Positions 17,910 to 26,418 of a stretch of DNA of 64,000 bases are shown here, piece by piece. Every line of letters starts with the position of its first letter. The first letter of the stretch is position 1. This stretch comes from JBPOFY01 sp049889815 (GTDB taxonomy: Bacteria > Verrucomicrobiota > Verrucomicrobiia > Opitutales > Coraliomargaritaceae): assembly GCA_049889815.1 (NCBI GenBank), contig JBMHCR010000019.1:198657-262656 (forward strand), in the 5' to 3' direction. Below the pieces are notes generated by a model. That model had not been told where the DNA came from and made no database searches. It saw only the letters and a list, made by a program, of their open reading frames with translations. Made by a program: the position numbers and the translations under genes.

Positions 17910-18668
17910 TTAACGAACGATTGCAGCATTGTAGGTAAAAACTGGCTCGAGGTCAGCGATTGCATCCAAACTGACACCAACCGAATACCGAGGAGGCAGC
18001 GAATTTTGGTCAAAGAGCGGGCCAGGATTCTCAGCATAAATGCGGACTTCCATCGAAAAATAGCCTTCTAGATAGGCTGCAACATTGTTCTTAATTCCAC
18101 CAGAGAGGATGTAAGTCTTTGTCGCGCCACTGCGCTCGGGAATCTCTTCACCGCTTGACAGCGTAGCGTACGAGTCGAAGTAGTTCGTGGGCGTCGTTGA
18201 GGAAGAACGCAGCGGAATCGTCGAAGAAGGTGATAAAATTACACGATAGATCGGACCAGCCGCATCGCCGAAATCCGAAGCCTTGATGTGTGAATCTGGA
18301 TTCACTGGTTCAGATGATTCAAAGCCGATTTTCACAACAATATCGGTCGTATCGGGGTCTCCGGAACGGTAGGCCCGAAAAACGAAGAGCTGAGCGTAAT
18401 CGTTTGCTGCCACCGCGTTGTAAATCGTCTCAAAACTGGTTTCTCCTGCACGTGCAATGTCTGGAGAACTTTGTAGAAACGAATTGATCGTATTCACCAC
18501 CGACGACACTTCATCCACAGTCTCGATTCTCTCAACGGACTTTAGAGTCGGCCCTAACAGTCCGACCAAAGCAAGAATGGTGACCAAAAAGATTCCGATA
18601 GCTAGAACCACCTCAACGAGGCTAAATCCCGCTTTTGTCGGAGCAGAAGTTTGATGTGCATCAGTCAT
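17910..18668 (-). CDS. Type II secretion pseudopilin, GspI/PilV-like
   Basis: 252 residues from the ATG at 18668; the longer open frame to 18764 would run into the previous gene. Class III signal: MTDAHQTSAPTKAG, then FSLVEVVLAIGIFLVTILAL with Glu5. The FSLxEVxxA form and the LVGLL helix end are usual in GspI/PilV. The 220-residue globular part is longer than in proteobacterial GspI (about 120) and unrecognised. It lies 7 bases after the GspH-like gene and 8 before the GspJ-like gene. Confidence 0.75.
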   Translation of the reverse strand: MTDAHQTSAPTKAGFSLVEVVLAIGIFLVTILALVGLLGPTLKSVERIETVDEVSSVVNTINSFLQSSPDIARAGETSFETIYNAVAANDYAQLFVFRAYRSGDPDTTDIVVKIGFESSEPVNPDSHIKASDFGDAAGPIYRVILSPSSTIPLRSSSTTPTNYFDSYATLSSGEEIPERSGATKTYILSGGIKNNVAAYLEGYFSMEVRIYAENPGPLFDQNSLPPRYSVGVSLDAIADLEPVFTYNAAIVR

Positions 18669-18675
18669 TGTAAAC

Positions 18676-19368
18676 CTACTTGATTGCAGATGGATCATCC
18701 ACCTTGGTTGTCGTTCCAACACGTCTAAAAATAATTGCGGACTTGAGCCCTGAAGCCTCACCATTCGGGTCGTATTCTCTCAAATCGCCACTCGCATCAA
18801 ATTGACCAGCGCGAATGGCTAGCCATTCGTTTGGGTTAGCGGATGTTCCATTACTATTGAATCTGTAGAAGAGGTAGCTATCTGCCGCGGGTGCTTCGCT
18901 CGTGGAAAAATTAATGTTATTTTGCGGCGAGTTGCGTGGGTAGTCCAAAGTCACACTGACTTGCCCTCCGGTTCGGTTGGAACCAAAATCCTTACTCAAC
19001 TTCGGATCAAAATAAATACCCTCTGGGAGATAAATGCCTTGCGTCGCGGCAACCCAGCCTGCTTGGAGACCCGTATCGGGGTTTGCTTCCTGATAATAAA
19101 GAATACCGATAAATCGACGATACTTATCCTGATCAGTGTTATCGTTGTGAATAATCAATAGAGTATCGGAGTTCCGCAGAATCGCCTGGCCACGAGCACC
19201 TTGAGAAACACCCGCCAAGACCCGTTGAGCCGAGCTCAGTGCCGCTCCATCTCCACCCGACCCTCCGATAAATATAATCGAAGAGGCGATGAGGATGATA
19301 CTAATCACGACGAGCAGCTCCACCAAGGTAAAACCGCGCCTTCGAGTTCTATGAACTGGATTCAGCAT
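18676..19368 (-). CDS. Type II secretion pseudopilin, GspH-like
   Basis: 230 residues. The leader MLNPVHRTRRRG precedes FTLVELLVVISIILIASSII with Glu5. SAQRVLAGVSQGARGQAILR matches the alpha-helix end where GspH proteins carry their LxxxLxxARxxAI pattern, which is why I place it as GspH-like. Third gene of the operon, 6 bases after the second G-like gene. Confidence 0.75.
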   Translation of the reverse strand: MLNPVHRTRRRGFTLVELLVVISIILIASSIIFIGGSGGDGAALSSAQRVLAGVSQGARGQAILRNSDTLLIIHNDNTDQDKYRRFIGILYYQEANPDTGLQAGWVAATQGIYLPEGIYFDPKLSKDFGSNRTGGQVSVTLDYPRNSPQNNINFSTSEAPAADSYLFYRFNSNGTSANPNEWLAIRAGQFDASGDLREYDPNGEASGLKSAIIFRRVGTTTKVDDPSAIK

Positions 19369-19374
19369 GGTGTA

Positions 19375-19950
19375 TTAATCGTAAAGAGAGTAGGCTGGCG
19401 CATTGATCCTAGAGTCATCCTCAACATAAGCAGTGACCTCGGATTTTAGCTGCTTTCTTCCAGTGCCAGCAGAGAACGGAACAGAGAGTAATCCGTCACC
19501 GTTACCATCGATAGCGATAAAGAGTTTGATATTGTTGAAACGGTCAGCGATCTGTGTGGGTTGCACCACATCTGCATCATTAATGAAAAACTCAGATTCG
19601 CCAAAGCTGTGGAAGTTGATCTGACGGCGATTCCCACCGATGGAGACCTTAGAACCTGATGTCGCCTTACGAGCCGACAATGTCTCGATAAACTCGGTGC
19701 TCTTGCTAGCCAGATCCACGGTCGTATCTGAGTTGCCAGTAACGAATGGGTAGAATCCGTATTCCCCCTTAAACATTTGAATCGCTGTCACATAATTAGA
19801 CAACTGCGACTTCGACGCTGCGATGTTGGCTTGCTTGCGGACTGTGTTGACAGTCGGGATCAGGATCCCAGCAAGAATCCCGATGATGGCGATCACCATC
19901 AGAAGCTCAATTAGAGTGAAAGCTTTTTTACTGTGTGTTTTGTTTTTCAT
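19375..19950 (-). CDS. Major-type pseudopilin, GspG-like (second copy)
   Basis: 191 residues. The basic leader KNKTHSKKA is followed by FTLIELLMVIAIIGILAGIL with Glu5 and the conserved ILIPTV end. ASKSQLSNYVTAIQMFKGEYGFYPF is the GspG pattern (xxLxxxxxAxxxYxxxxGxYP). It begins one base after the first GspG-like gene ends. Two G-like genes side by side could mean a major and a specialised subunit. Confidence 0.78.
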   Translation of the reverse strand: MKNKTHSKKAFTLIELLMVIAIIGILAGILIPTVNTVRKQANIAASKSQLSNYVTAIQMFKGEYGFYPFVTGNSDTTVDLASKSTEFIETLSARKATSGSKVSIGGNRRQINFHSFGESEFFINDADVVQPTQIADRFNNIKLFIAIDGNGDGLLSVPFSAGTGRKQLKSEVTAYVEDDSRINAPAYSLYD

Positions 19951-20634
19951 TTATTCTCCTGCAAATATGATTCCTTTTGGGTCGGTGACTCTTCGGTAGT
20001 TATCCTTCAAAACCCCATTTTTTTCAATCTGACCACTGAGTGCGCTGCTTGACTTACCGCCTTGTGGTCCACAAGAAACGAGGTGGAAGCCAAAGTGATC
20101 CCATTCGCCGTTAGGATTGGAATTTTCAGCGTCTTCCGACTTGTACTTGTAGATATAGGGATAACCCCATGGGTCGAGTAATGCCTTCGGATCAGTGTCG
20201 CGCCCTGTAAAGGTGAACTTAGTGTGGTCTAGAAAATTTGGGTTCTTAAGAACTCGTGAGTCACGCAAATTCTTACTGACCATTTCAACAACAACTTCGC
20301 CATCTCGATTGCGCGACATCGTCAAACGCCCCGTTAGCGCATAGAGTAGCATCGTGCTCTCCGGTTCACCGTATCCGTTTTCGTAACTCCCGGCAGAATC
20401 GTGCCAAGGATAGTCTCCATACTGGAGCTTGAACGCTTCAATGGCTTGGGCAATCGCAGCAAGCTCTGCCTTCGCTTTCGAGCGAGCCTGGGCCTCGAGA
20501 ACTCCACGCGAGATACCGAAGGTGATGCCAGCGAGTATCAGGATAATCGCAATCGTAACAAGCAACTCGATAAGAGTAAAGCCGCTCGCTTTGACTGATC
20601 GCAGACGCGAATCTGAAGTGGGGGTGTTTTTCAT
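19951..20634 (-). CDS. Major-type pseudopilin, GspG-like (first copy)
   Basis: 227 residues from the ATG at 20634; upstream codons to 20727 are open but contain the promoter. The leader is about 20 residues (TSDSRLRSVKASG), then FTLIELLVTIAIILILAGIT with Glu5, and AELAAIAQAIEAFKLQYGDY followed by PWHDSAG, the GspG signature. The later DPWGYPYIYKYKSEDAENSN resembles the GspG calcium-site loop. First gene of the operon, preceded by a good promoter at 20681-20709. Confidence 0.8.
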   Translation of the reverse strand: MKNTPTSDSRLRSVKASGFTLIELLVTIAIILILAGITFGISRGVLEAQARSKAKAELAAIAQAIEAFKLQYGDYPWHDSAGSYENGYGEPESTMLLYALTGRLTMSRNRDGEVVVEMVSKNLRDSRVLKNPNFLDHTKFTFTGRDTDPKALLDPWGYPYIYKYKSEDAENSNPNGEWDHFGFHLVSCGPQGGKSSSALSGQIEKNGVLKDNYRRVTDPKGIIFAGE

Positions 20635-20680
20635 AAGGGGACGTGCAAACAAGCCTGTAAACTGCCTATTGTAAACCAAG

Positions 20681-20709
20681 AATATCGCAATTTGAAACGA
20701 AAGTGTCAA
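20681..20709 (-). promoter_or_regulatory. Sigma70-type promoter of the pseudopilin operon
   Basis: On the minus strand a perfect -35 box TTGACA (20704-20709) and a -10 box GATATT (20681-20686, 4 of 6 consensus) are separated by exactly 17 bases. Transcription would begin about 40 bases before the first GspG-like start at 20634. Confidence 0.6.
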
Positions 20710-20805
20710 TGCCATGCTTGGATCCAATTACGCTCAAACCCCATACCAATTGACAAAACATCTAGGTTTACAAGATTTTAAATTAAACAGTTCGAGTCGT
20801 AGGGA

Positions 20806-21642
20806 TCAAACGGTATAAGGCTTCTTGAAAATTGCCCCGCTACGTCGACGTTCCGCGATCTTCTCGATCTCATCATCGTCCATTGGTTTTGGGTGACTCG
20901 TCTCAGGATCGATCTTCCACTTCGCAGGTTTAAGGTCGTGGTCCAAAGCGACACGATAATCAAATACGAAACAGTCTCCTTCCCAAAGGCTCTCATGCTT
21001 GGGCATCATCTCCATGTAGCGCAGGATCCCGCCTTTAAGGTGATAGACATTTTCGAAGCCCTTCTGCTTCAAGTAGGCTGTGGAACGCTCGCAGCGGATA
21101 CCACCCGTGCAATACATGGCGATTTTCTTGTCTTTTTGCGAAGCAAGGTGCTCGTCCACAAACTTCGCGAACTCCGTAAAATCGTCAGTCTTCGGATTGA
21201 TCGCACCCTTGAATTGCCCGACTTCCACCTCGTAGTCGTTGCGGGTATCAATCGTGATGACATCGGGATCCGATATGAGATTGTTCCACTCTTCCGGCTC
21301 GAGGTAAGTGCCAACCGCATCACGCGGATCGGCGCCTTCTTGGCGGAAGGTCACGATCTCAGGTTTCTTTTTGACCTTGAATTTTGGAAACGGGTTAAAA
21401 TCTGCGTAGGAGTATTTCACCTCCATCGATTCGAAACGCCGATCGGACTTGAGCAGCGCGATCGTCGCGTCGATCGCCTCGGCACTACCGGCACAGGTCG
21501 AATTGACTCCTTCTGGCGCGAAAATGAGCGTGCCGCGCAGGCCTACTTTCAGGCCATGGTCAACCATACGCTCCGCCCACTCATCCCGGTCGGGCAAGTC
21601 GGTGAAGTGATAGAAGGCTGCAATTTTCCATTCGCGATCCAT
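20806..21642 (-). CDS. trhO: tRNA uridine(34) hydroxylase, rhodanese-type
   Basis: Oxygen-dependent hydroxylation of tRNA U34 toward 5-hydroxyuridine and its carboxymethoxy or methoxy derivatives. 278 residues. An N-terminal acylphosphatase-like domain (WKIAAFYHFTDLPD to FNPFPKFKVKKKPEIVTF), then a rhodanese domain with the active Cys in MYCTGGIRCERSTAYLKQKG, then the family end LWEGDCFVFDYRVALDHDL. Formerly YceA/UPF0176. Stands alone, divergent from the DEAD-box pair. Confidence 0.93.
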   Translation of the reverse strand: MDREWKIAAFYHFTDLPDRDEWAERMVDHGLKVGLRGTLIFAPEGVNSTCAGSAEAIDATIALLKSDRRFESMEVKYSYADFNPFPKFKVKKKPEIVTFRQEGADPRDAVGTYLEPEEWNNLISDPDVITIDTRNDYEVEVGQFKGAINPKTDDFTEFAKFVDEHLASQKDKKIAMYCTGGIRCERSTAYLKQKGFENVYHLKGGILRYMEMMPKHESLWEGDCFVFDYRVALDHDLKPAKWKIDPETSHPKPMDDDEIEKIAERRRSGAIFKKPYTV

Positions 21643-21825
21643 TTTCTGGACGTATTAAAGATCGAAGCGCCTTAGCAAGGACAAAACCGCGAATTGACTT
21701 GTCATCACGCTGAGACCTGTCAAACCCCGCGCCTCACTTCAAGAAAGCACCTAATAAAGGAATTGCTTTCATATTAGCTCAAGTATCGGCAATCGCTCCG
21801 GTCAGCGGGCGCAAACGACGATACA

Positions 21826-23394
21826 ATGGACACAAAATTTTCCGAACTCGGACTGCGCGCCGAGCTACTCGAGGGTATTGAGCGACTCGGCTTCGAATCG
21901 CCCTCACCCATCCAGGCTCAAACCATTCCAGTTGCGCTTTCTGGAAGTGACATCGTGGGACTGTCTCAAACGGGCTCTGGTAAAACAGCAGCCTTCGGCC
22001 TACCAGCACTGAACCACATCGATGTCGACTTGGCAGAAACCCAGGTCTTGGTGCTCTGCCCGACTCGTGAACTTGCCGTACAAGTCTGCGAGGAGATTCA
22101 CCGTTTGGCGTCTGCGCTCAAGGGACTCACAGCAGTCCCGGTCTACGGAGGAGCTCCCATTGACCGCCAAATGCGCGCACTTCGTAAGGGCGCCCACATT
22201 GTAGTTGGCACTCCTGGCCGTGTAATGGATCACTTGCGCCGCAAAACTTTAAAGACCCACAGCATTCGCCTTTGCATACTCGACGAGGCCGACCGTATGT
22301 TAGACATGGGCTTTCGTGAAGACATGGAGGTCATTCTCGGCGACATGCCAGAAGATCGTCAGACTCTATTCTTCTCTGCCACAATGAACCGCGGTGTGGA
22401 AACACTGATTAAGAATTTCAGCCATAAGGCACGACAAATTTCTATCGAGCGCAAAGCACTCACGGTCGACACCATTGAGCAAACCTACTACGAGGTGCGC
22501 AATCGTTCGAAAATCGAAGTCATGTGCCGCCTACTCGACCTCGAAACCAATCCACGCGGCATCGTTTTTTGTAACACCAAACAGATGGTCGAAGACGCCA
22601 CCGAAGCACTCGCCGCACGCGGTTACGTTGCCGATCGTATCCATGGTGATATTACGCAAGCAAACCGCGAACGCGTAATCAAGCGTTTCAAGGAGGGCAG
22701 CGTTGAACTATTGGTCGCGACCGACGTTGCTGCACGCGGACTCGATATCGACGATGTCGATATCGTGTTCAACTACGACTTGCCCCATGATCCGGAAGAT
22801 TACGTGCACCGCATCGGACGCACAGGTCGTGCCGGTCGCTCGGGCAAATCCATTACTTTTGTTTACGGACGCGACATTTACCGACTCGAAGCGATCGAGC
22901 GCTACACGCGCCAAGTCGTGCGCCGCATGAAGATCCCGTCCCTTGAAGACGTGGAGGGCCGAAAGACGGATCGCGTCTTCACCAAGGTTCGCGAACTGCT
23001 CGAAGAAGGCAGCTTCAGTCGACACGACGATCTCGTGGACCGCTTACTCGACAATGGACACACGCCGACCGACATCGCCAGCGCACTCTTCGACCTACTT
23101 GGCAAAGACGACGCCCGCGAAGGCGAAGAAATCCTCGAAGACAAAGAACCGTTTCACGATAAACCACGTGGCGGTGGTCCACGCGGTGGCGGCAAGGGCG
23201 GCTACAAGAAGAATGGTGGTTACCAAGGAGGCAAACGCAGTAAACGTGACTATGATGATCGCGGTGGTCCACCCAAACGCCCCTTCAAAAAGAAGAATAA
23301 ATTCAGCGGTCCAAAGGAAGGCGGGAAGCGCGACTTCAAGCCCGCAGCTAAACCAGCTGGCAAACCCGCTCGTCGTTTCAAACGCCCTGACTAA
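21826..23394 (+). CDS. DEAD-box RNA helicase
   Basis: 522 residues. Two RecA domains: Q motif region FSELGLRAELLEGIERLGFE with SPSPIQ, Walker A SQTGSGKT at 47-54, PTRELAVQV, LDEADRMLDMGF, FSATM, then GDITQANRERVIKRF, VATDVAARGLDIDDVD and HRIGRTGRAGRSG. Residues about 375-440 form a helical region, and the last 80 residues are a basic, Gly/Lys/Arg-rich tail (GGGPRGGGKGGYKKNG) that should bind RNA without sequence preference. The domain order is like DeaD/CsdA or CshA-type cold-shock and ribosome-assembly helicases, without a clear DbpA domain. Its stop codon shares a base with the start of the next helicase gene. Confidence 0.9.
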   Translation: MDTKFSELGLRAELLEGIERLGFESPSPIQAQTIPVALSGSDIVGLSQTGSGKTAAFGLPALNHIDVDLAETQVLVLCPTRELAVQVCEEIHRLASALKGLTAVPVYGGAPIDRQMRALRKGAHIVVGTPGRVMDHLRRKTLKTHSIRLCILDEADRMLDMGFREDMEVILGDMPEDRQTLFFSATMNRGVETLIKNFSHKARQISIERKALTVDTIEQTYYEVRNRSKIEVMCRLLDLETNPRGIVFCNTKQMVEDATEALAARGYVADRIHGDITQANRERVIKRFKEGSVELLVATDVAARGLDIDDVDIVFNYDLPHDPEDYVHRIGRTGRAGRSGKSITFVYGRDIYRLEAIERYTRQVVRRMKIPSLEDVEGRKTDRVFTKVRELLEEGSFSRHDDLVDRLLDNGHTPTDIASALFDLLGKDDAREGEEILEDKEPFHDKPRGGGPRGGGKGGYKKNGGYQGGKRSKRDYDDRGGPPKRPFKKKNKFSGPKEGGKRDFKPAAKPAGKPARRFKRPD

Positions 23395-24788
23395 TGAGCG
23401 ATACCACCTTCTCAGATTTGCCCCTTGTAGCAACGATCCACCGCGCGCTCGAGGAAAAAGGCTACCGCATCCCCTCGCCGATCCAAACTAAGGCGATTCC
23501 GATCTTACTGGAAGGGCGGGATCTACTCGGCTGCGCCCAAACGGGAACCGGTAAGACGGCGGCCTTCGCCTTGCCGACGCTCAACCGCTTCGCCTGCAAC
23601 CCGCGCAAGCCGTTCCGCAAGGGTGTGCGCTGCCTCATTCTCACGCCGACTCGCGAGCTCGCAGTACAAGTCATGCAAAGCTTTGAAACCTACGGTAAAT
23701 ACGTAAACCTGCGCATGGGCATGGTCTACGGTGGGGTTTCTGAGAAACCTCAGATTAAACTGCTCTACCAAGGCGTCGATGTGCTCGTTGCCACGACTGG
23801 ACGCTTGCTCGATCTTCAACAACAAGGGCATGTCGATCTCTCACAAGTCGAGACCTTCATTCTCGATGAAGCCGATCGTATGCTCGACATGGGCTTCATC
23901 CGCGACATCCGCAAGATCGCCGCAATGATCCCGCAAAGCCGTCAGACTTTGCTCTTCTCTGCGACTATGGCACCCGAGATCACCAAGCTGGCGAATAGCC
24001 TACTTGATGACCCAGCCGAAATACGCATCGCACCCCAAGGCACCACAGCCGAGAAGATCGAACAAAGCGTTTGTTTTGTTGAAAAGGGCAACAAACAGAA
24101 GCTCCTGATCGAACTACTGAATGATCGCAAGGAAGCTCACCAAACTCAGCTCAGTCTCGTTTTCAGCCGCACGAAACACGGTGCAAAGAACTTAGCTAAG
24201 AAGCTCAATGCCATCGGTATCAAAGCCGACTCGATACACGGCAACAAATCACAAGCCGCCCGTCAGAAGACCCTCGACCAATTCAAGCAAGGTCGCATCC
24301 CCGTGCTCGTGGCGACCGATGTAGCTGCGCGTGGAATTGATGTGAAAAACATCACTATGGTCATCAACTTTGATCTCCCGATGGAATCCGACGCATACGT
24401 GCACCGGATCGGACGCACCGCACGCGCGGGTGAAAGTGGTCGCGCACTCTCTTTTTGTTCGCTTGAGGAAGTCGCACTTCTGCGTGAAGTGGAAAAACTT
24501 ATCAAGAAGAAAGTACCCGTCGAACGCCGCCACCGCTACCACTCTGAGTCGACACAAGAACTCCATGAGAGCGGCAGACGAGTTGAAAAACCAAAGAACG
24601 GCGGAGGTGGTCAGCAACGAGGTCAGCGCCCTCGCGGCAATCAACCAAAGGGCAAGAGAACTGGTGGCTTCAAAGGAAATCGAGGCAAACGTGAAGCCGC
24701 TGCTCGTAGCAATTCTGGCGAACGTTCCAACAACTCAGCGCCACGCAAACGCAACCAACGGGCGCCAAACCGATCAAATTCCACATAA
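23394..24788 (+). CDS. DEAD-box RNA helicase, RhlE-like
   Basis: 464 residues: FSDLPLVATIHRALEEKGYR with IPSPIQ, Walker A AQTGTGKTAAFALP, LTPTRELAVQV, LDEADRMLDMGFIRDIRKI, FSATMAPEI, SIHGNKSQAARQKTLDQFK, VATDVAARGIDVK and HRIGRTARAGESG. MGFIRDIRKI and the GNKSQAAR motif are RhlE-like. The tail from about 385 on is Gly/Arg/Asn-rich. The start codon overlaps the stop of the upstream helicase (TAATG), so the two are translationally coupled. RhlE acts in ribosome maturation and RNA decay. Confidence 0.9.
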   Translation: MSDTTFSDLPLVATIHRALEEKGYRIPSPIQTKAIPILLEGRDLLGCAQTGTGKTAAFALPTLNRFACNPRKPFRKGVRCLILTPTRELAVQVMQSFETYGKYVNLRMGMVYGGVSEKPQIKLLYQGVDVLVATTGRLLDLQQQGHVDLSQVETFILDEADRMLDMGFIRDIRKIAAMIPQSRQTLLFSATMAPEITKLANSLLDDPAEIRIAPQGTTAEKIEQSVCFVEKGNKQKLLIELLNDRKEAHQTQLSLVFSRTKHGAKNLAKKLNAIGIKADSIHGNKSQAARQKTLDQFKQGRIPVLVATDVAARGIDVKNITMVINFDLPMESDAYVHRIGRTARAGESGRALSFCSLEEVALLREVEKLIKKKVPVERRHRYHSESTQELHESGRRVEKPKNGGGGQQRGQRPRGNQPKGKRTGGFKGNRGKREAAARSNSGERSNNSAPRKRNQRAPNRSNST

Positions 24789-24810
24789 TTTCAAGAACGC
24801 AGCGAAATAA

Positions 24811-24841
24811 GGGTTGATCTTCACAGCCAGCCCGCTTTTTT
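24811..24841 (+). terminator. Terminator after the helicase pair
   Basis: GGGTTG (24811-24816) pairs with CAGCCC (24828-24833), one pair being G-U, around an 11-base loop; a T6 tract follows at 24836-24841. Moderate stem, good U-run; it would separate the helicases from tRNA-Ser. Confidence 0.5.
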
Positions 24842-24855
24842 CGAAACGCTGGTAT

Positions 24856-25160
<305 letters not shown>

Positions 25161-25223
25161 GCTCTTTGGAGGGACGTCAGGCTTGTGTTAAAGACTACGA
25201 ACCTAGATACTTAAAAAGCTTAC

Positions 25224-26393
25224 CTACTTTTTCTTGAGCCATTCTCGTGCATCCGCAATAGCTTTCAGCTCACTACGTGGCTCATAGCCCGGCTCGACAA
25301 TCTTGTGATATTCAAGGTAATCCAGCTTGTTGAAGATATTGATAATATCCCACTTTCTCGTTTGGATCGTCTCATCCGAAGCACCATCAAACTGAGCAAC
25401 AAATTCACTTACCAAGGCATCGCTTTCCGCCCAGGCATCGGCCTCGTAGAGGTAGACATGCGCCGTGAGTAGTTTCTCGATCTTTTTCAGACCCTGTAGG
25501 CCTGCAGCTTGTTCGCGGATCCCTGCGGCAATCTCAGCGCGCTTGGCCATCGAAACTTCCTTAGTCAGACGACCATCCGTGCCTCCATCCGTAGCACGGG
25601 GACGCAGGGAGCGATACCAGACATTACGAAAACGAACTGGGTTACCATGATCTTGCAGGGAAAGTGGTCCCTTCTCTGGATACCAAGTATTCAGCGGTTT
25701 ACGCTTTTTATAGCCGCCCCCGCCATCGAGCGGCGTGCTGTCTTGCACGACGACTCCGTTGATCAAAACGGTCATAGAACCTTCATCAATAACCACACCC
25801 TCTCTCACGATCGGTCGGCGAAAAATAATATCATAGCTTTGCCACTCACCAGGATCACGCAATGGGTTCACCGCCGGCGGCATGACGGCATAAACTGCAC
25901 CTACAGTGCCGTCGGCGTAGGTTGGATTATTATAATTGTCTAAGACCTGAACTTCCAGCTTACCCATAAGAAATACGCCACTGTTGCCACGCCCCTGTCC
26001 TTTTTTCGATTCAATCACGGGCGGTGCCTGCCACTCAATGTGCAGCTGACAATCCCCAAAATGCTCTTTTGTAGCGATGTAGCCTGCTCCGGGAGCACAG
26101 ACAAAAGCACCATCCTCAAAATACCAATCATTCTCCCGCTCATCATCCGGCTTGGTGTGCACCCAATTTTCATGAAAACTCTCTTCCGTTCCGTCGAATA
26201 GAACCACTGCATCCGACGGCGCTCCGCCGACTTTACTAGCCGGTTCAACGATGGGCGGCTGTGGGCGATTCCAATCATGGACACCCCAGGGATAATGATC
26301 ACCAGGAGGATCCCCGATCGGAAATTTCGCAAAAGACTGCGCAACCACCGCTGAGGCAAAAAGAGTCGAGAGAATAAACGAGCGTACGTCCAT
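25224..26393 (-). CDS. Secreted DUF1080 (3-keto-disaccharide hydrolase family) protein with C-terminal helical extension
   Basis: 389 residues with a signal peptide (FILSTLFASAVVAQSFA). Residues about 60-262 are a DUF1080 jelly-roll: DAVVLFDGTEESFHENW, the carbohydrate-side residues in YIATKEHFGDCQLHIEW and SGVFLMGKLEVQVLD, WQSYDIIFRRP, and GPLSLQDHGNPVRFRNVWYR. Pfam names the family 3-keto-disaccharide hydrolase because members cleave glycosides already oxidised at C3. The last 120 residues are a charged helical extension (LTKEVSMAKRAEIAAGI to AREWLKKK) not needed for the fold. Last gene of the nine-gene locus, consistent with acting on the product of the Tat-exported oxidoreductases. Confidence 0.85.
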   Translation of the reverse strand: MDVRSFILSTLFASAVVAQSFAKFPIGDPPGDHYPWGVHDWNRPQPPIVEPASKVGGAPSDAVVLFDGTEESFHENWVHTKPDDERENDWYFEDGAFVCAPGAGYIATKEHFGDCQLHIEWQAPPVIESKKGQGRGNSGVFLMGKLEVQVLDNYNNPTYADGTVGAVYAVMPPAVNPLRDPGEWQSYDIIFRRPIVREGVVIDEGSMTVLINGVVVQDSTPLDGGGGYKKRKPLNTWYPEKGPLSLQDHGNPVRFRNVWYRSLRPRATDGGTDGRLTKEVSMAKRAEIAAGIREQAAGLQGLKKIEKLLTAHVYLYEADAWAESDALVSEFVAQFDGASDETIQTRKWDIINIFNKLDYLEYHKIVEPGYEPRSELKAIADAREWLKKK

Positions 26394-26418
26394 AATTGTT
26401 AATCTAGACCAAAATTCC

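Noticed and set aside
20893..21675. 260-codon frame antisense to trhO
   Set aside because: The trhO strand shows all family motifs; the antisense frame shows none.
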